From the IMG/VR virus record IMGVR_UViG_3300005542_000007, positions 62,001 through 126,000 of that record: 64,000 nt of DNA. One strand, 5' to 3'. Both the position numbers and the translations under genes were made by a program. Numbering within the stretch: the stretch's first letter is position 1; every line of letters begins with the position of its first letter. Of the stretch, positions 35,728-44,171 are shown piece after piece. The notes beneath the pieces were generated by a model that ran no database searches, was not told where the DNA came from, and was given only the letters and a program-made list of their open reading frames with translations. Origin of the DNA: a virus.

Positions 35728-37584
35728 ATGTCATCAGTTATTTTTAGCAATGCCCAGCGCATAATTGCACAAATTTTTGAATGGTTACAGACAAGTAATC
35801 AAGGTCAAACAACTAATCTAATTACAGATACTTTCTCGGCTGGAATAGACAATGCTACTACCTCGGGAGAAGGATTTCTTGTTGTCCCTGGCACCAATAA
35901 TACTCCAGCTAATCCTTCAGTTAATGTTACATTGGGTGGGATAGCATATGACCCACGAGGGGCGAGAATCTTTATTTCTCCTTCTGATGCTCTCCTCTAC
36001 AACCCAACAAATACTACTGCTACTACAAATGACGGTTTAGGAAATTTTCTCAGCACACCTCAAAGTACTGGAGTTGTAAATATCCCCGTAACTCAATCAT
36101 CACAAAATTATCTTTGGATTAATTATCTTGCTACTATCGATACTACTGCGTTTACTTTAAATGCTGAAACAAATGCTAAAATTTTTTATAAACAAACAGA
36201 TGGGTATAATATTCGAGTAACAGTTACCAATGTTCCTCCTGATGCCAATGCTATTTTCTTAGCAGCAGTGAATATGGTGGGAGGTGGAGCAGTAGCTTCA
36301 TCTAATATTTCACAGGTAGGACGTACATTTTATCACATTCTTCCAAATATTGTTCCTATAACTACACCCTTTAATGATGGATCAAATCGGACACCTTCAT
36401 ACAATCAAAATTCAACATATACGCTTGATGCCCATATAAAAAGTATTGGTACTGGAACAGGTATTAGTCCTTTCAATCCTCATAACATGTCATTGGCAGA
36501 TTTAGGTGTCGCTGCATTGGATACGGTAGTTGGTCGCACTCAAATCGAAGGTAATAATAATGTTATTATTGCAGGAACTCCTGGGAATCCTTTTCCTTCT
36601 ACCTCTGCTATGGCAACCAGTATCAATATTGTAAATCCTGGAAGCGATACAATTAACGTTTTTCAACTCCTCTCCTCTGAATTTGCCATCGTCAATGGTA
36701 CTGCATATAATGTTAATGCAATTTTTGGAGCTTCTCCTACTAACGCTACTGTTATATTTCCCGATGCTTCTGGCACTTATAATGTTTATTGGGATTCTGT
36801 TACCAAATCTTTTGCAGTTACGACAATTAGTATTGCGTCGGATATGACAAAACTTTGGCTTGCTACCGTTACGTATACATTTGTTGGGCACGGCGTTTCG
36901 GATCACAATGCTTTATCGGGTTTAGTGGATCATAGATTCATCGGAGGTACGACTAATTTATTGCAACGTTGGACTACCGCATCCAGACCTACAAATCCAG
37001 TAGTGGGAGAATTTGGTTTTAATGTCACGCTAAATTCATTCGAATTTTGGGATGGAAGTAGTTGGCAACAGACAGTTACTGGGACAGCTAACGGAGCCGT
37101 TCCTACAGGTACCATTCTTGAATTCGCAGGATCTTCCGCACCTACTGGATTCTTAATGGCGAATGGATCTTCTCAATCCACAGCAGCGTTCCCCGCATTG
37201 TTTGCAGTTATTGGATATACTTATGGTGGAGCGGGACCTAGTTTTAATGTTCCAAATAGAATAAACGTTGTAGGTGTTGGAGCGGGAGGAAGTATTGTTC
37301 CTACTCTCGGAAGTACCGCAGGGTCTACTACCCAAACTCCTACTCAAAATCCACACCAACACAAAGAAAATATAGTTGCTGATAGTGGTGTGGGACGTGG
37401 TGTTAATGATGTTGCGGAATTTGGTACTGCTCCAGAATCGGGAACTAGGACGGTGGGTACTTTTGCAAGTGCTAGTCCTCTTACCGCAGCTAGTATTTAT
37501 TTAACATCTGCTGAAACGGCTACAAATAATCCAGTGAGTGTTGTACAGCCTAGCATTGGGTTGAACTACATCATAAAAACATAA
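35728..37584 (+). CDS. Tail fiber with tail-collar domain
   Basis: 618 residues, RBS AAAGGAGATTCAT. Long beta-rich shaft, then a C-terminal phage tail collar domain: GTILEFAGSSAPTGFLMANG, then FPALFAVIGYTYGG, FNVPNRI, and a GxGG turn, followed by HQHKENIV and the end VVQPSIGLNYIIKT. In T4 gp12 this region forms the zinc-stabilised receptor-binding head; here HQH could fill that role. Confidence 0.8.
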   Translation: MSSVIFSNAQRIIAQIFEWLQTSNQGQTTNLITDTFSAGIDNATTSGEGFLVVPGTNNTPANPSVNVTLGGIAYDPRGARIFISPSDALLYNPTNTTATTNDGLGNFLSTPQSTGVVNIPVTQSSQNYLWINYLATIDTTAFTLNAETNAKIFYKQTDGYNIRVTVTNVPPDANAIFLAAVNMVGGGAVASSNISQVGRTFYHILPNIVPITTPFNDGSNRTPSYNQNSTYTLDAHIKSIGTGTGISPFNPHNMSLADLGVAALDTVVGRTQIEGNNNVIIAGTPGNPFPSTSAMATSINIVNPGSDTINVFQLLSSEFAIVNGTAYNVNAIFGASPTNATVIFPDASGTYNVYWDSVTKSFAVTTISIASDMTKLWLATVTYTFVGHGVSDHNALSGLVDHRFIGGTTNLLQRWTTASRPTNPVVGEFGFNVTLNSFEFWDGSSWQQTVTGTANGAVPTGTILEFAGSSAPTGFLMANGSSQSTAAFPALFAVIGYTYGGAGPSFNVPNRINVVGVGAGGSIVPTLGSTAGSTTQTPTQNPHQHKENIVADSGVGRGVNDVAEFGTAPESGTRTVGTFASASPLTAASIYLTSAETATNNPVSVVQPSIGLNYIIKT

Positions 37585-37604
37585 TATCGAAAAAGAGGAA
37601 CAAT

Positions 37605-37862
37605 ATGAGTGATTCTATTACGAGTTGTACGTTACGTAAAAATTCTGATGGCACAATTCAGATATATGATGTTACTTTTTCATTTGATAACATGAATATT
37701 CCACTTGCTTTAAATACTGTAAGCGTTGAAAGTTCACTGTTGTCTAACCCAAATGATTTAAACGAAGTGAAACTTCTAGCTTGTCAGCAAGCAAAAGCAA
37801 TTAAAGAATCCTATTCAAACGTAGTTGTAATTACTGATTTGACTGGTCCTGTAACGCTATAA
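37605..37862 (+). CDS. Small hypothetical protein
   Basis: 85 residues, RBS AAAGAGGAACAAT. Compact alpha/beta composition: SCTLRKNSDGTIQIYDVTFS, then a helix (LNEVKLLACQQAKAIKESYS). It lies between fiber and endolysin and is followed by a promoter. Possibly a fiber chaperone, but unrecognised. Confidence 0.5.
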   Translation: MSDSITSCTLRKNSDGTIQIYDVTFSFDNMNIPLALNTVSVESSLLSNPNDLNEVKLLACQQAKAIKESYSNVVVITDLTGPVTL

Positions 37863-37866
37863 GGAC

Positions 37867-37895
37867 TTGTTGTTTTAAGCAAAACCAGTTATACT
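37867..37895 (+). promoter_or_regulatory. Sigma70-like promoter for the endolysin gene
   Basis: TTGTTG 37867-37872 and TATACT 37890-37895, 17-bp spacer, 16 bp before ATG 37912. Confidence 0.55.
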
Positions 37896-37911
37896 AAAGA
37901 TAAGAAAAGCG

Positions 37912-38502
37912 ATGAATCTATTCTTCGAATTATTTTATAAGCCCTGGGTTTCTATGGCATTTTATCCCATGCCTGTGGAACACTGGGCTTTTTTTAATGA
38001 AGCCCTAGCTTCTTTTCCTACAATTGAACTGCTTCCTGGATACCCTTCATCTTCTCGCCGCACTAAAAAAATTCAACTTGTTGTGCTCCACCATACTGGA
38101 AGCCTTGACGTTTCCAAAGCACTTAAATGGTTTAATAATCCCAACAATTATGCTTCGACGCATTGGCTTGTTGATTTGGATGGACATGTGCAGCAACTTG
38201 TATCTGAAGAGAATGCATCGCTTAATATTCAAAATGCCAAATATAAGAATTCCAGACTCGTTGCAGAAATGAGTTTGGGAATACATTTGGTTGGGAATGG
38301 ATTTACGCCTTTTACAGAAGCTCAATACGAGGCCGTTGCTATGCTTTGCTCTTATATACAAAGAAAGTATGGACTGAAGAATGAGGAGATTTTTAAACAC
38401 GCTGAGGTTGAGACAGTGAATTCAGTTGCTCCTGCCAACGACCCCGCACCATGGGATAAAGAAAAGTTCCAAACATTGCTTGCACAATTTAAAGGAATCT
38501 GA
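37912..38502 (+). CDS. N-acetylmuramoyl-L-alanine amidase, endolysin
   Basis: 196 residues, Amidase_2/PGRP fold. IQLVVLHHTGSLDVSKA gives the first zinc His (His60), the middle WLVDLDGHVQQL and GIHLVGNG are family strands, and the end has IFKHAEVE and NDPAPWDKEKF for the remaining ligands (His and Asp). It cleaves the MurNAc-L-Ala bond of peptidoglycan to release progeny. The N-terminus MNLFFELFYKPWVSMAFY is aromatic and could be a membrane-targeting segment; ATG 37954 is an alternative start. No cell-wall-binding domain is present. Confidence 0.85.
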   Translation: MNLFFELFYKPWVSMAFYPMPVEHWAFFNEALASFPTIELLPGYPSSSRRTKKIQLVVLHHTGSLDVSKALKWFNNPNNYASTHWLVDLDGHVQQLVSEENASLNIQNAKYKNSRLVAEMSLGIHLVGNGFTPFTEAQYEAVAMLCSYIQRKYGLKNEEIFKHAEVETVNSVAPANDPAPWDKEKFQTLLAQFKGI

Positions 38503-38508
38503 TATAAT
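38480..38508 (+). promoter_or_regulatory. Sigma70-like promoter; predicted leaderless start at 38515
   Basis: TTGCAC 38480-38485, 17-bp spacer, TATAAT 38503-38508. Only six bases separate the -10 from ATG 38515, so the transcript should start at or next to the start codon. The promoter lies in the last codons of the amidase gene. Confidence 0.6.
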
Positions 38509-38514
38509 AGTGGT

Positions 38515-39276
38515 ATGACGATTTTCCTTAAAACAGAAGAACATTTGCAACACATAAGAAGGGCAGGTAAGATTGCTTCCACAGTCTTGTCTGCCCTTCC
38601 TCATTTTATAATTCCGGGAGCGACAACCAAATACATTGATGGAGTTGTTGAGCAGATGACACGAGAGCTTGAGGGAATTCCAGCTTGCAAAGGATATAAA
38701 GAATTCCCAGCCGCAACTTGTATTTCGGTTAATGATGAAGCGGTTCATTGTATTCCAAGCGAAAGGGTAATTAAAGAAGGCGACGTAGTAAAGGTGGATT
38801 TTGTGGTGGATGTTAATGGTTGGAAGGCTGATACCGCTCGAACCTACCTCGTGCCGCCTATCAAACCTGAAATCCAAACTTTTGCCGAGACCTGCTACCT
38901 TGCAATGTATGAAGGAATTAAGAAAGCAATTGATGGAAATCGAGTAAGTGATATAAGCAAAGCAATTGAAGAGTTTGTTAAGCCCAGGGGTTATGGAATC
39001 GTAAAAGCGTTCGTCGGCCATGGGATAGGAAAGAGTATTCACGAAGACCCACAAATACCCAATTATTTTGTTAAGGAGAAAGACTCGCTCCTTTGTTCTG
39101 GAATGACAATTTGTATTGAGCCAATTTTAACGCTTAATTCAGACCCTACCGTAGAAATTACAGGATGGAACACAAAAGCCAAATCCGTTGTAGCCCATTT
39201 CGAACATACCCTGTTAATCACCCCCACCAAGCCAGAAATCATTACCCTCCGAAAAGAAGAGTTAAATTTCCTCTAG
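38515..39276 (+). CDS. map: Methionine aminopeptidase, type I
   Basis: 253 residues. All five metal ligands of the M24A family are readable: D95 (VKVDFVV), D106 (WKADTAR), H169 (VGHGIGKSIHE), E202 (CIEPIL) and E230 (AHFEHTLLIT), plus the auxiliary H78 (VHCIP). It removes initiator Met from nascent proteins. Length matches bacterial MetAP without the N-terminal zinc extension. A phage-encoded copy may process virion proteins or substitute for an inactivated host enzyme. No RBS is apparent and the promoter abuts the start codon. Confidence 0.9.
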   Translation: MTIFLKTEEHLQHIRRAGKIASTVLSALPHFIIPGATTKYIDGVVEQMTRELEGIPACKGYKEFPAATCISVNDEAVHCIPSERVIKEGDVVKVDFVVDVNGWKADTARTYLVPPIKPEIQTFAETCYLAMYEGIKKAIDGNRVSDISKAIEEFVKPRGYGIVKAFVGHGIGKSIHEDPQIPNYFVKEKDSLLCSGMTICIEPILTLNSDPTVEITGWNTKAKSVVAHFEHTLLITPTKPEIITLRKEELNFL

Positions 39277-39297
39277 AAATCATATCAAACTTTCCTA

Positions 39298-39326
39298 TTG
39301 ACAAACCCCGGTTTTGGGGCTATACT
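39298..39326 (+). promoter_or_regulatory. Sigma70-like promoter for the SprT-like gene
   Basis: TTGACA 39298-39303, 17-bp spacer, TATACT 39321-39326, then AGGGAGGGA as RBS for ATG 39344. The spacer holds CCCCGGTTTTGGGG, a small inverted repeat that might be an operator. Confidence 0.75.
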
Positions 39327-39343
39327 TAATTAGGGAGGGAATA

Positions 39344-39835
39344 ATGAATCTACCACAAGCTGAATTTCTTGCTACGGAACTTATGCGTCAGCATGGATTG
39401 TGGGAGCAGCGTTGGAGTTTTAAATTTGATCGTTCTGTAAGGCGGCTTGGAAATTGTAATTATGGGAAGAAGATTATTTCTTTAGGGCAACACGCTACTT
39501 TGGTAAACGATGAGGCAACTGTTCGTAATACAATCCTTCATGAAATTGCTCACGCTCTTTGTGGGTATGACGCTGGACATGGACCCATTTGGAGGGCAAA
39601 AGCAGTTGAGATTGGGTGTGATGGGCAGCGTCTTGGAAACATTGCAAAGAAGGCTCCTCACAAATATCAAATGTATTGTATGGATTGCAATCACACTTGG
39701 ATGTATTATCGAAGGCCAAAGCTGGGTCCTTGCTACATTCATAAATGCGAAAAATTGTTAAACAGAATCGGATATACACATGATACACCTTGGGTTCCTG
39801 TTGCTTCTAATTTGAAAGTGGAGGTATTAGCGTGA
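39344..39835 (+). CDS. SprT/Spartan-like zinc metalloprotease
   Basis: 163 residues. The HExxH motif is TILHEIAHALCGYD (H66, E67, H70), with a downstream GHGPIW (H79) as third ligand. A C-terminal zinc ribbon follows (CMDCNHTW...C..HKCEK). This is the SprT arrangement; eukaryotic Spartan enzymes cleave DNA-crosslinked proteins, while bacterial SprT is poorly characterised. Start 39344 is set by promoter and RBS. It opens the metabolic operon and overlaps the next small gene by ATGA-type coupling (GTGA). Confidence 0.8.
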   Translation: MNLPQAEFLATELMRQHGLWEQRWSFKFDRSVRRLGNCNYGKKIISLGQHATLVNDEATVRNTILHEIAHALCGYDAGHGPIWRAKAVEIGCDGQRLGNIAKKAPHKYQMYCMDCNHTWMYYRRPKLGPCYIHKCEKLLNRIGYTHDTPWVPVASNLKVEVLA

Positions 39836-40008
39836 GCTTAAATGAATATCAAAAGAAACCCACACTTACCGCAGACGGTCTTCCATGGGTACAGCAATGT
39901 TTATATTGTGGCACGTCTGTAAATTTTATTAAGGACCCGAAGAGCAGTTGGCTTAGGGTAGGGGAATTTGTTCGCCATAAAAAATGCGATCCTCCCCCAG
40001 CGAAGTGA
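39832..40008 (+). CDS. Small zinc-finger protein
   Basis: 58 residues, GTG start overlapping the SprT stop (GTGA). CLYCGTSVNFI, then a C-terminal FVRHKKCDPP gives CxxC plus HxxxC, a probable zinc knuckle. It lacks the DNLxYIE tail. Its last codons overlap the start of the next gene by 25 bases. Function unknown. Confidence 0.6.
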   Translation: MSLNEYQKKPTLTADGLPWVQQCLYCGTSVNFIKDPKSSWLRVGEFVRHKKCDPPPAK

Positions 40009-40199
40009 AATACAAAGATTCAGATATTTGTGTTTGTGGCCACCGCTTTGACGACCACGATTGTCACACGGATGGATATTGTTTGGAATGTCTATTCTCC
40101 GATGGTATTTATGGAGATGGCGTTGATGAATGTCAAGGTTTTAAGTTGGATAATTTAAAATACGTTGAAGACAAAGCGAAGAAAAGAAAGTTGCTATGA
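39984..40199 (+). CDS. Zinc-tag family protein 1 (upstream of thyX)
   Basis: 71 residues. CVCGHRFDDHDCHTDGYCLEC gives the CxCGH....H and CxxC knuckles. The tail GFKLDNLKYVEDKAKKRKLL is the conserved DNLxYIExxAKxKxLV ending. The stop overlaps thyX as cTATGA (ATG 40196). One of ten such proteins in the last 24 kb of the window; see findings. Function unknown, probably zinc-binding. Confidence 0.75.
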   Translation: MRSSPSEVKYKDSDICVCGHRFDDHDCHTDGYCLECLFSDGIYGDGVDECQGFKLDNLKYVEDKAKKRKLL

Positions 40200-40843
40200 A
40201 ACCAGTTTTGGATAAAGGATTTGTGGAGTTGGTTGATTCAATGGGGTCGGACCTTTCCATTGTCAGAGCCGCCAGAGTATCTTACGGCAAAACTTCTTCA
40301 GATCCTGAGAAGGATAAGAAGCTGATTAAATTCCTTTTGGCTAACGACCATGGCACCCCCTTTGAGCACGTTGCCCTCACGTTCCATGTAAAAGCTCCAA
40401 TCTTTGTTGTTCGACAGTGGATGAGACACAGGATTGGAAATTCCTTCAACGAGATCAGCGGTCGGTATACAGAGATGAAAGAAGAATTTTATATTCCAAA
40501 GCAGCTTCGTACCCAGGTGGGAAAGAATTACCAGTACGAAGCTTTGATGGATAGTGTGAATTCTATTGAGAAGATTGAAGCTCATTACGAAGACACATTC
40601 AAATTATATAAGGAGCTTCTAGAATTGGGTGTGGCCAAAGAGCAAGCTCGTGCTATCCTTCCCTTGGGGCTCTATACAGAATTTTATTGGACTGTGAATG
40701 CCCGTTCTTTGATGCACTTTATATCTTTGCGTCTTGATCCTCATGCCCAGGAAGAGATTAGAGATTACGCTGTCGCTTTGCTCGAATATTTTAAAGAGGT
40801 TCTGCCTTGGACAGCAGAAGCATTTTTGGAGAAGAATAAGTGA
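40196..40843 (+). CDS. thyX: Flavin-dependent thymidylate synthase ThyX
   Basis: 215 residues. The signature RHRIGNSFNEISGRY (residues 77-91) is present, with FEHVALTFHVKAPIFVVRQW before it and ARAILPLGLYTEF, then SLMHFISLRLDPHAQ after it. ThyX makes dTMP from dUMP with methylene-tetrahydrofolate and FAD/NADPH, a common phage supply route for dTTP. There are eight residues between RHR and the following Ser, one more than the textbook RHRx7S. Translationally coupled to genes on both sides. Confidence 0.9.
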   Translation: MKPVLDKGFVELVDSMGSDLSIVRAARVSYGKTSSDPEKDKKLIKFLLANDHGTPFEHVALTFHVKAPIFVVRQWMRHRIGNSFNEISGRYTEMKEEFYIPKQLRTQVGKNYQYEALMDSVNSIEKIEAHYEDTFKLYKELLELGVAKEQARAILPLGLYTEFYWTVNARSLMHFISLRLDPHAQEEIRDYAVALLEYFKEVLPWTAEAFLEKNK

Positions 40844-41070
40844 TGGAACTTCTGTGCAAATGTGGACACAGAGATACAATGCATTCTACATTAGAAGATG
40901 CACTTAAGTACCGCCAGAATATTGGTAGGTTATGCACTGAATATGCAGACTATCCTAATTACGATGCTCCTTATTTACACGCAACAGAAGAAATTTGTAT
41001 ATGTGATAACTTTATAGCAGATAATTTATTGTCGATTGAACGAGAAGTAAAGAAGAGAAATTTGGTATGA
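40843..41070 (+). CDS. Zinc-tag family protein 2
   Basis: 75 residues from ATG 40843 (TGATG overlap with thyX; a GTG at 40840 is in frame). CKCGHRDTMH opens the knuckle, CICDNF closes it after a long linker, and the tail DNLLSIEREVKKRNLV is a diverged copy of the family ending. The stop overlaps ATG 41067 (gtATGA). Confidence 0.7.
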   Translation: MELLCKCGHRDTMHSTLEDALKYRQNIGRLCTEYADYPNYDAPYLHATEEICICDNFIADNLLSIEREVKKRNLV

Positions 41071-41255
41071 TGTGTTGGCGATGTGGGCATCAAAAGAGAG
41101 GACACGAAGCAGAACCAATAACTGAGTATAAGGAAGTATGTTGGGATTGTTGGTTTGATAAAGATACACTTGAAAAACGTTTAAAAGCTTGGTATAAATT
41201 TGAAGATAACTTGAGTTATATAGAACGCAAAGCTAAGGAAAAGAAACTGATTTGA
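41067..41255 (+). CDS. Zinc-tag family protein 3
   Basis: 62 residues. MCWRCGHQKRGH and VCWDCWF are the zinc pairs; the tail is FEDNLSYIERKAKEKKLI. It is the only family member not followed by a coding overlap: the tRNA cluster begins 9 bases later. Confidence 0.75.
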   Translation: MMCWRCGHQKRGHEAEPITEYKEVCWDCWFDKDTLEKRLKAWYKFEDNLSYIERKAKEKKLI

Positions 41256-41264
41256 GATTCATTC

Positions 41265-41336
41265 GCTCTCATGGTGTAACGGTTAGCACGGTACCCTGTC
41301 AAGGTATTAGCACGAGTTCGATTCTCGTTGGGAGCG
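41265..41336 (+). tRNA. tRNA-Asp (GTC)
   Basis: 72 nt cloverleaf. Acceptor GCTCTCA pairs with TGGGAGC; anticodon loop CTGTCAA gives GTC; T-loop TTCGATT. Discriminator G at 41336. CCA is not encoded. Confidence 0.9.
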
Positions 41337-41350
41337 GAAGAATCTTTAGA

Positions 41351-41425
41351 TGCTCCATAGCACAATGGTAGTGCAATCCCCTGTTAAGGGAAAGGTTCTA
41401 GGTTCGAATCCTAGTGGAGCAGCCA
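41351..41425 (+). tRNA. tRNA-Asn (GTT) with encoded CCA
   Basis: Acceptor TGCTCCA pairs with TGGAGCA; anticodon loop CTGTTAA gives GTT; T-loop TTCGAAT. Discriminator G then CCA at 41423-41425 is present in the DNA, unlike the other two tRNAs. Confidence 0.9.
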
Positions 41426-41443
41426 AGGATTTGGAAGATGATA

Positions 41444-41516
41444 GCCCGGATAGCTCAACTGGTAGAGCAACCCCTTTGTAAGGGGAAGGTTGTAGGTTCG
41501 ATTCCTATTCTGGGCT
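41444..41516 (+). tRNA. tRNA-Thr (TGT)
   Basis: Acceptor GCCCGGA pairs with TCTGGGC (one G-U); anticodon loop TTTGTAA gives TGT, reading ACA, a common codon in these Thr-rich AT-biased tail genes. T-loop TTCGATT. CCA not encoded. Confidence 0.9.
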
Positions 41517-41526
41517 GTGATCTTCT

Positions 41527-42921
41527 ATGATTAAAATCAATATCGAAAACGTTAAGTCGAATCTCGAAGGGGATCTTGACCCAAAAGTAATTTCTGCTAT
41601 ATATAATAAATTGGCAGCAGAGGTTCAGGGTTCTTTTTATGCCCGAAAACAAAACCCCTGGTGGGACGGAAAGAAACATTTCTTCACTAAGGTTGGTAAG
41701 GCTTTTATGACAGGTTTGATTTGGATGGTGCGTGAAACTCTAGACAAACACCACGTTCAGTACGAATATAACGACCTTAGAATAAAGCCCAACCCAAAGA
41801 AAGAATTGCCTTTGCACAACGTTACCCTTCGTGCCTACCAGCAATCCATTGTTGATGAGGCAGTAAAGAAAGAGCGAGGTGTGATTCGTGTTTCAACAGG
41901 TGGCGGTAAGACAACCATCATTGCAGCTTTAGTTGGGAAACTTAATTTCACAACCCTCATCCTGATTCATCGCCAGGAAATTATGGCGCAGATTAAAGAG
42001 ACACTTGAACGCATCCTTCAAATTCCCATTGGAACCGTCGGCGCTGGTACAGTCGATATTCAGCGTGTTACAATTGCTATGGTTCAAAGTGCCCATGAGT
42101 TGAAAGAGTTTCTACCCACTGTTGATGTTTTGATTGGAGATGAAGGACACCATGCTCCTGCTGAAACTTATTGGCAGGTTGCAGAAGCTTGTCCAAATGC
42201 GTATTACCGATATCTTTTTACTGGAAGTGACTGGCGGGAAGATAATATGGATATAATGTTGGATGGATTCGCCGCCAAGAAGTTCGTTGATATCAACGCT
42301 TCCAAGTTAATCGATGATGGTTGGTTGGTTCCACCAACAATTTACTTGTATGATTTTCAGCATGAACGTAAGAACCGCAAAGGGGTTCGTTATCCTAAAA
42401 TTTACAATGAAGAGGTGACGAACAATTTAAAAAGGAACCAGCTTGTTGTGGACCTTGCGATGAGGTCGGTGGAGGCTGGTAAGAGTACATTAATTTTAAT
42501 AAATTACATCGAACATGGGGAGAACCTTTTAACCCTTTTAAAAGCGGTTTACCCAGATATCGAGTTCATCCATGGGAGTACGGAAGTTGGAAAGAGACAG
42601 AAGGTGCTCCAGGAGTTCAAGGAAGGCACCAGGAAGCTCCTTTTAGCGTCAAATATCCTTGGAGAGGGTGTGGACATCCCAAAGCTGGAAGTACTCATTA
42701 CAGCAAGGGCTGAAGCCTCTACAATTGCAGCCTACCAAGCATTGGGAAGAACGCTCAGGCCGTCAGAGGGTAAAACCAAAGCAATTATAATTGATCTTTT
42801 CGATTCTGATTGTAAGTATTTAGAAAGTCATGCTTCAGCGCGTTTAAAAATCTACGCTTCGGAACCCAGGTATAAAATTGTTCCAGTGAGTGATTTGAAT
42901 GGGGTAAAATTCGATGCTTGA
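41527..42921 (+). CDS. UvsW-like SF2 DNA helicase
   Basis: 464 residues. Q-like segment and motif I STGGGKTT (residues 123-130), motif II DEGH (205-208), motif III FTGSDWRED, motif V LASNILGEGVDIPKLEVLI and motif VI YQALGRTLRPSEGK. The N-terminal 95 residues match a UvsW-type accessory domain (KQNPWWDGKKHFF). UvsW remodels branched DNA and recombination forks in T4. It starts 10 bp after tRNA-Thr. Confidence 0.85.
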   Translation: MIKINIENVKSNLEGDLDPKVISAIYNKLAAEVQGSFYARKQNPWWDGKKHFFTKVGKAFMTGLIWMVRETLDKHHVQYEYNDLRIKPNPKKELPLHNVTLRAYQQSIVDEAVKKERGVIRVSTGGGKTTIIAALVGKLNFTTLILIHRQEIMAQIKETLERILQIPIGTVGAGTVDIQRVTIAMVQSAHELKEFLPTVDVLIGDEGHHAPAETYWQVAEACPNAYYRYLFTGSDWREDNMDIMLDGFAAKKFVDINASKLIDDGWLVPPTIYLYDFQHERKNRKGVRYPKIYNEEVTNNLKRNQLVVDLAMRSVEAGKSTLILINYIEHGENLLTLLKAVYPDIEFIHGSTEVGKRQKVLQEFKEGTRKLLLASNILGEGVDIPKLEVLITARAEASTIAAYQALGRTLRPSEGKTKAIIIDLFDSDCKYLESHASARLKIYASEPRYKIVPVSDLNGVKFDA

Positions 42922-43273
42922 TCCAAAAGATGTGGAGAGTGTAGTAAATAAATCTGATATGGTTTTGGATGTTTTAAATAAGCGTAGCAAAGTGGTTTTT
43001 AAAGTTCCTCTGGTAAGAATCAGAGTAGCTTTTTTTGGGTACCAATATGTTTGGGGAGAACTGAATCGAGCTAAACTGACATCCGAACTTTTGGATTTGG
43101 GATTCGACAATCTTACCCTTACTTTAATTATTGAAGGTATTATTCATTTAAAAAGAAAAGTAACACAATGGAAGGAAAGTCCCAAACGTATAACCGATCC
43201 TCTTGAATTGGCAAGAATGGAAACACAAGTAAAAAAGCGTGTTCGTTTTAATACCGCTAGAGGTAAATTTTAA
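42914..43273 (+). CDS. Hypothetical protein
   Basis: 119 residues, overlapping the helicase end by 8 bases. Basic, with helix-rich front (DVLNKRSKVVFKVPLVRIRV) and a second half LKRKVTQWKESPKRITDPL. No family recognised. Coupled to the zinc-tag gene that follows (TAATG). Confidence 0.5.
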   Translation: MLDPKDVESVVNKSDMVLDVLNKRSKVVFKVPLVRIRVAFFGYQYVWGELNRAKLTSELLDLGFDNLTLTLIIEGIIHLKRKVTQWKESPKRITDPLELARMETQVKKRVRFNTARGKF

Positions 43274-43458
43274 TGGTTGAGTATTGCACCTGTGGGCATA
43301 CGAAAGAATGCCACGCAATACTTCATGGTCCTCACGGTATTAAGAATTTGGCGTTGTGTTTAAACTGTGTAAATAAAAATGAGATCGCCTCCCATTCTTT
43401 TAAACTTGACAATCTTAAATTAATCGAAGACTTAGCCAAAGAGAAAGGATTAGTATGA
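43273..43458 (+). CDS. Zinc-tag family protein 4 (upstream of phosphoesterase)
   Basis: 61 residues. CTCGHTKECH and CLNCVN form the knuckles; tail SFKLDNLKLIEDLAKEKGLV. The last 18 residues are nearly identical to those of the 59484 protein. The stop overlaps ATG 43455 as gtATGA with AAAGGA as RBS in its own C-terminal codons. Confidence 0.75.
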   Translation: MVEYCTCGHTKECHAILHGPHGIKNLALCLNCVNKNEIASHSFKLDNLKLIEDLAKEKGLV

Positions 43459-44123
43459 TAAAAATAGTGGCTATTTCCGATACCCATCTTTCGCACAACC
43501 AATTAGAAATTCCTGAGTGCGACCTTTTGATCCATTCAGGAGATTTTTCATTTGTAGGAAAAATGGTTGATGTGCTAGACGTGAACCAATGGTTTGGGAA
43601 GTTGAAAGCAAGTGGTAAGGTAAAAGAGATTGTAGCAATCGCTGGCAATCATGATTGGATAGGACAGACAAACCCCAGTTGGACAAAAGAAGCTTTTACC
43701 AATTGTATTTACTTGGATGAAGAACCTTGTGAAGTGTTTGGGTTCAAAGTGTTTGGGTCGGCATGGAGTCCAGAATTTAATAATTGGGCGTTCAATGCAA
43801 AACGAGGAAAAGAGATAGCTCGACACTGGAGTAAGATTCCCGATGATACGGAAATCCTCGTAACGCATGGACCGCCTATGGGAATCTTGGATATTAACAC
43901 AGAAGAGATTTACAGCAAACCTTTGGGCCCGGAACATTTGGGATGTGAGGAGCTTAGGAAGCGAGTGAAGAAATTGAAAGAGTTAAAGCTGCATGTTTTC
44001 GGCCACATACATTCTTCCAATGGAATGGATACGGTCGATGGTGTTCAGTTTGTTAATGCCTCAGTCTTAAACGAATCCTACGAAGTAGTTTACCCACCTA
44101 GAGTAATTCACCTCGAAAAATAG
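43455..44123 (+). CDS. Calcineurin-like metallophosphoesterase
   Basis: 222 residues with every family block: SDTHLSH (D9, H11), HSGDFSF (D30), GNHDW (65-68), VTHGPPMGILD and FGHIHSSNG. Two metals at this site hydrolyse phosphomono- or diesters. Closest layout is the MPPED/239FB branch by the THGPPxGILD block. Substrate (nucleotide, DNA or RNA) not predictable. Confidence 0.85.
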   Translation: MIKIVAISDTHLSHNQLEIPECDLLIHSGDFSFVGKMVDVLDVNQWFGKLKASGKVKEIVAIAGNHDWIGQTNPSWTKEAFTNCIYLDEEPCEVFGFKVFGSAWSPEFNNWAFNAKRGKEIARHWSKIPDDTEILVTHGPPMGILDINTEEIYSKPLGPEHLGCEELRKRVKKLKELKLHVFGHIHSSNGMDTVDGVQFVNASVLNESYEVVYPPRVIHLEK

Positions 44124-44137
44124 CATCAAATTACCTC

Positions 44138-44166
44138 TTGACAAAATACCCTTTTCCTGCTAAACT
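44138..44166 (+). promoter_or_regulatory. Sigma70-like promoter; predicted leaderless start at 44172
   Basis: TTGACA 44138-44143, 17-bp spacer, TAAACT 44161-44166. The GTG start is five bases further, so transcription should begin at the start codon. Confidence 0.7.
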
Positions 44167-44171
44167 AAAGC

